NCBI GenBank assembly: GCA_937967705.1
Contig: CALCJG010000181.1
Location: 1-5,593 of the forward strand
Source of the DNA: an uncultured Spirochaetia bacterium
GTDB lineage: Bacteria; Spirochaetota; UBA4802; JAGODF01
Length of the DNA: 5,593 nucleotides
Direction of reading: 5' to 3'
Shown piece by piece: positions 4,687-5,593 of the stretch (the first letter of the stretch is position 1; each line of letters begins with the position of its first letter). The notes under the pieces were generated by a model. That model did not search any database. It saw only the letters and a program-made list of their open reading frames with translations, and was not told the DNA's origin. Both the position numbers and the translations under genes were made by a program.

Positions 4687-5593
4687 TTTCCGATCCTTAC
4701 TTAATTTTATAAATGCTTTGATATAGTTTGTCGTAGCTTCTTTTGTTCGTTTAACTCTTTCGGGTTGTATTCGTGGGTCATCAGCAAGGTTAGGACTAAG
4801 ATCGTGATAATGATATTTCATAGTTTTATTATACTTTGAAAATTTTTCGGTATGAGCTAAAATATCTTGAAGTGGATGCAAACCAGCAGCAAGTTCATCT
4901 GTTGATTTTCCTTCATAATAATCTGCAATAATATTTTTAAACCAGCCGATGACACCACCGTTATTATTTCTATAGGAATCGGCCTTTTTTTGATATCTTA
5001 CTGCCTCTAATAGGTGGGGTACTGTTTTGTGAAACAATCTTGTATCTGGGCCACCTTTTATATCATTCTCATTAAAATGATATCCCTGATTTCCAATATA
5101 GGGAAGTGGATTTCTTCTCAAGGAATAATCTATTCTATTACATGCTTTTGCTAAAGCATCGGCTCGTTTGTCCCCCAATAATGGGTTTACCCAATAATAC
5201 GTTCCACCATATTCATCATCACGATCATGTATTCTGTTATCCCACTTCCCATTTAAATCGATAAACATAACTGGATTATTACTAGAAAAAATATACATCC
5301 CTAAATTTGAAGGCTTATAAACCCCATTGCTCGGAAGCTCCTTTTTGTCCCCGGGAATGGGAATAAATTCAATCAACGCTGGATCAACGCTCACCCACCG
5401 GGAAAGCTTCGGGTCATAATACCTCGCTCCAAAGTAATACAGCCCCGTCTCCGGATCAAACTCCTTGGCAGTAAACTTAAAGGGCAGCAGGTTGCTCAAT
5501 GAACTTACAGCTTCCTCAACCCAGGTCTCCCCGTATGGGAAGTACTCCGTATGCTCGTGAAAACCTCCCGTCTTGTTGGAAACAAAGTTACTG
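4684..5593 (-). CDS. Rhs/YD-repeat protein, C-terminal 302 residues with variable toxin-like tip; 5' part off window
   Basis: The frame enters from the right edge (first whole codon at 5592) and ends in TAA at 4686-4684. The first ~75 residues are the end of an Rhs core: SNFVSNKTGG, EYFPYGETW, then FDPETGLYYFGARYYDPKL and SRWVSVDP (about 5460-5380), the RHS repeat-associated core signature. A degenerate pre-toxin border, NPVMFIDLNGK (about 5277-5245), separates core from tip. The tip, about 190 residues, is AT-rich and rich in histidine. It contains GYHFNEND (near 5080), LFHKTVPHLLEAV, then LHPLQDILAHT with HxxxDxxxH at 4852-4878, followed by KYHYHD (near 4810). This helical His/Asp pattern resembles zinc-dependent phospholipase C / nuclease P1 and Het-C-like proteins, suggesting a metal-dependent phosphodiesterase or lipase, but the match is by motif only. 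Rhs proteins encapsulate and deliver such tips into competing cells. A TTG at 5499 is an internal codon, not the start. Confidence 0.88.
   Translation of the reverse strand, partial: SNFVSNKTGGFHEHTEYFPYGETWVEEAVSSLSNLLPFKFTAKEFDPETGLYYFGARYYDPKLSRWVSVDPALIEFIPIPGDKKELPSNGVYKPSNLGMYIFSSNNPVMFIDLNGKWDNRIHDRDDEYGGTYYWVNPLLGDKRADALAKACNRIDYSLRRNPLPYIGNQGYHFNENDIKGGPDTRLFHKTVPHLLEAVRYQKKADSYRNNNGGVIGWFKNIIADYYEGKSTDELAAGLHPLQDILAHTEKFSKYNKTMKYHYHDLSPNLADDPRIQPERVKRTKEATTNYIKAFIKLSKDRK
5539..5593 (-). repeat. Direct repeat of Rhs core, copy in the intact gene
   Basis: These bases are identical to 3320-3374. Here the reading frame continues normally into the core end and the toxin tip. The repeat reaches the window edge, so its full length cannot be seen. 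Confidence 0.95.

Noticed and set aside
5245..5280. Canonical Rhs autoproteolysis dyad DPxGW/DPxGL
   Set aside because: Only a degenerate single form (NPVMFIDLNGK) is visible, with Leu in place of Pro after the Asp, so self-cleavage cannot be claimed from the sequence.
1..5593. tRNA, rRNA, CRISPR array, transposase or phage attachment site
   Set aside because: No cloverleaf, regularly spaced short repeat with spacers, transposase motif or flanking target duplication was seen on either strand.

Overview
The window shows a gram-negative (diderm) bacterium that makes many lipoproteins. A spirochaete-like organism is my best guess, because membrane receptors joining a 7TMR-DISM sensor to a SpoIIE/RsbU phosphatase, together with lipoproteins that have relaxed lipoboxes, are common there. 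Other diderms with Rhs loci cannot be excluded. Base composition is very uneven, from roughly 25-35% GC to about 55-60% GC in neighbouring blocks.

Layout. (1) 1-771, minus strand: the first 257 residues of a beta-propeller (TolB/PD40-like) lipoprotein that runs off the left edge. (2) 772-1331: a gene-free divergent intergenic region holding two direct copies of a ~129-bp repeat, 398 bp apart, plus an inverted repeat. (3) 1332-3311, plus strand: a complete 659-residue 7TMR-DISM receptor with a SpoIIE phosphatase domain. (4) 3320-3640, minus strand: an orphan fragment of an Rhs/YD-repeat core that begins 8 bp after the phosphatase gene stops and has lost its natural C-terminus. (5) 3641-3960: a GC-rich gene-free spacer with several strong hairpins. 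(6) 3965-4684, minus strand: an AT-rich lipoprotein. (7) 4684-5593, minus strand: the C-terminal end of an Rhs protein entering from the right edge, consisting of a typical core end followed by an AT-rich variable tip.

How it works together. The right half has the structure of a polymorphic-toxin locus: Rhs core, variable C-terminal domain, a small gene joined by a TAATG stop/start overlap, then a displaced core fragment. The tip carries an HxxxDxxxH motif in a helical context (LHPLQDILAHT) reminiscent of zinc-dependent phospholipase C / Het-C-like proteins, and the coupled gene encodes a predicted lipoprotein. I infer, without direct proof, a membrane- or phosphodiester-attacking toxin with an envelope-anchored immunity protein. 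The orphan core shares 55 of 55 visible bases with the intact core at the window edge, so the locus has been rearranged by duplication or recombination. The phosphatase receptor and propeller lipoprotein look like ordinary neighbours, with no clear functional link to the Rhs locus.
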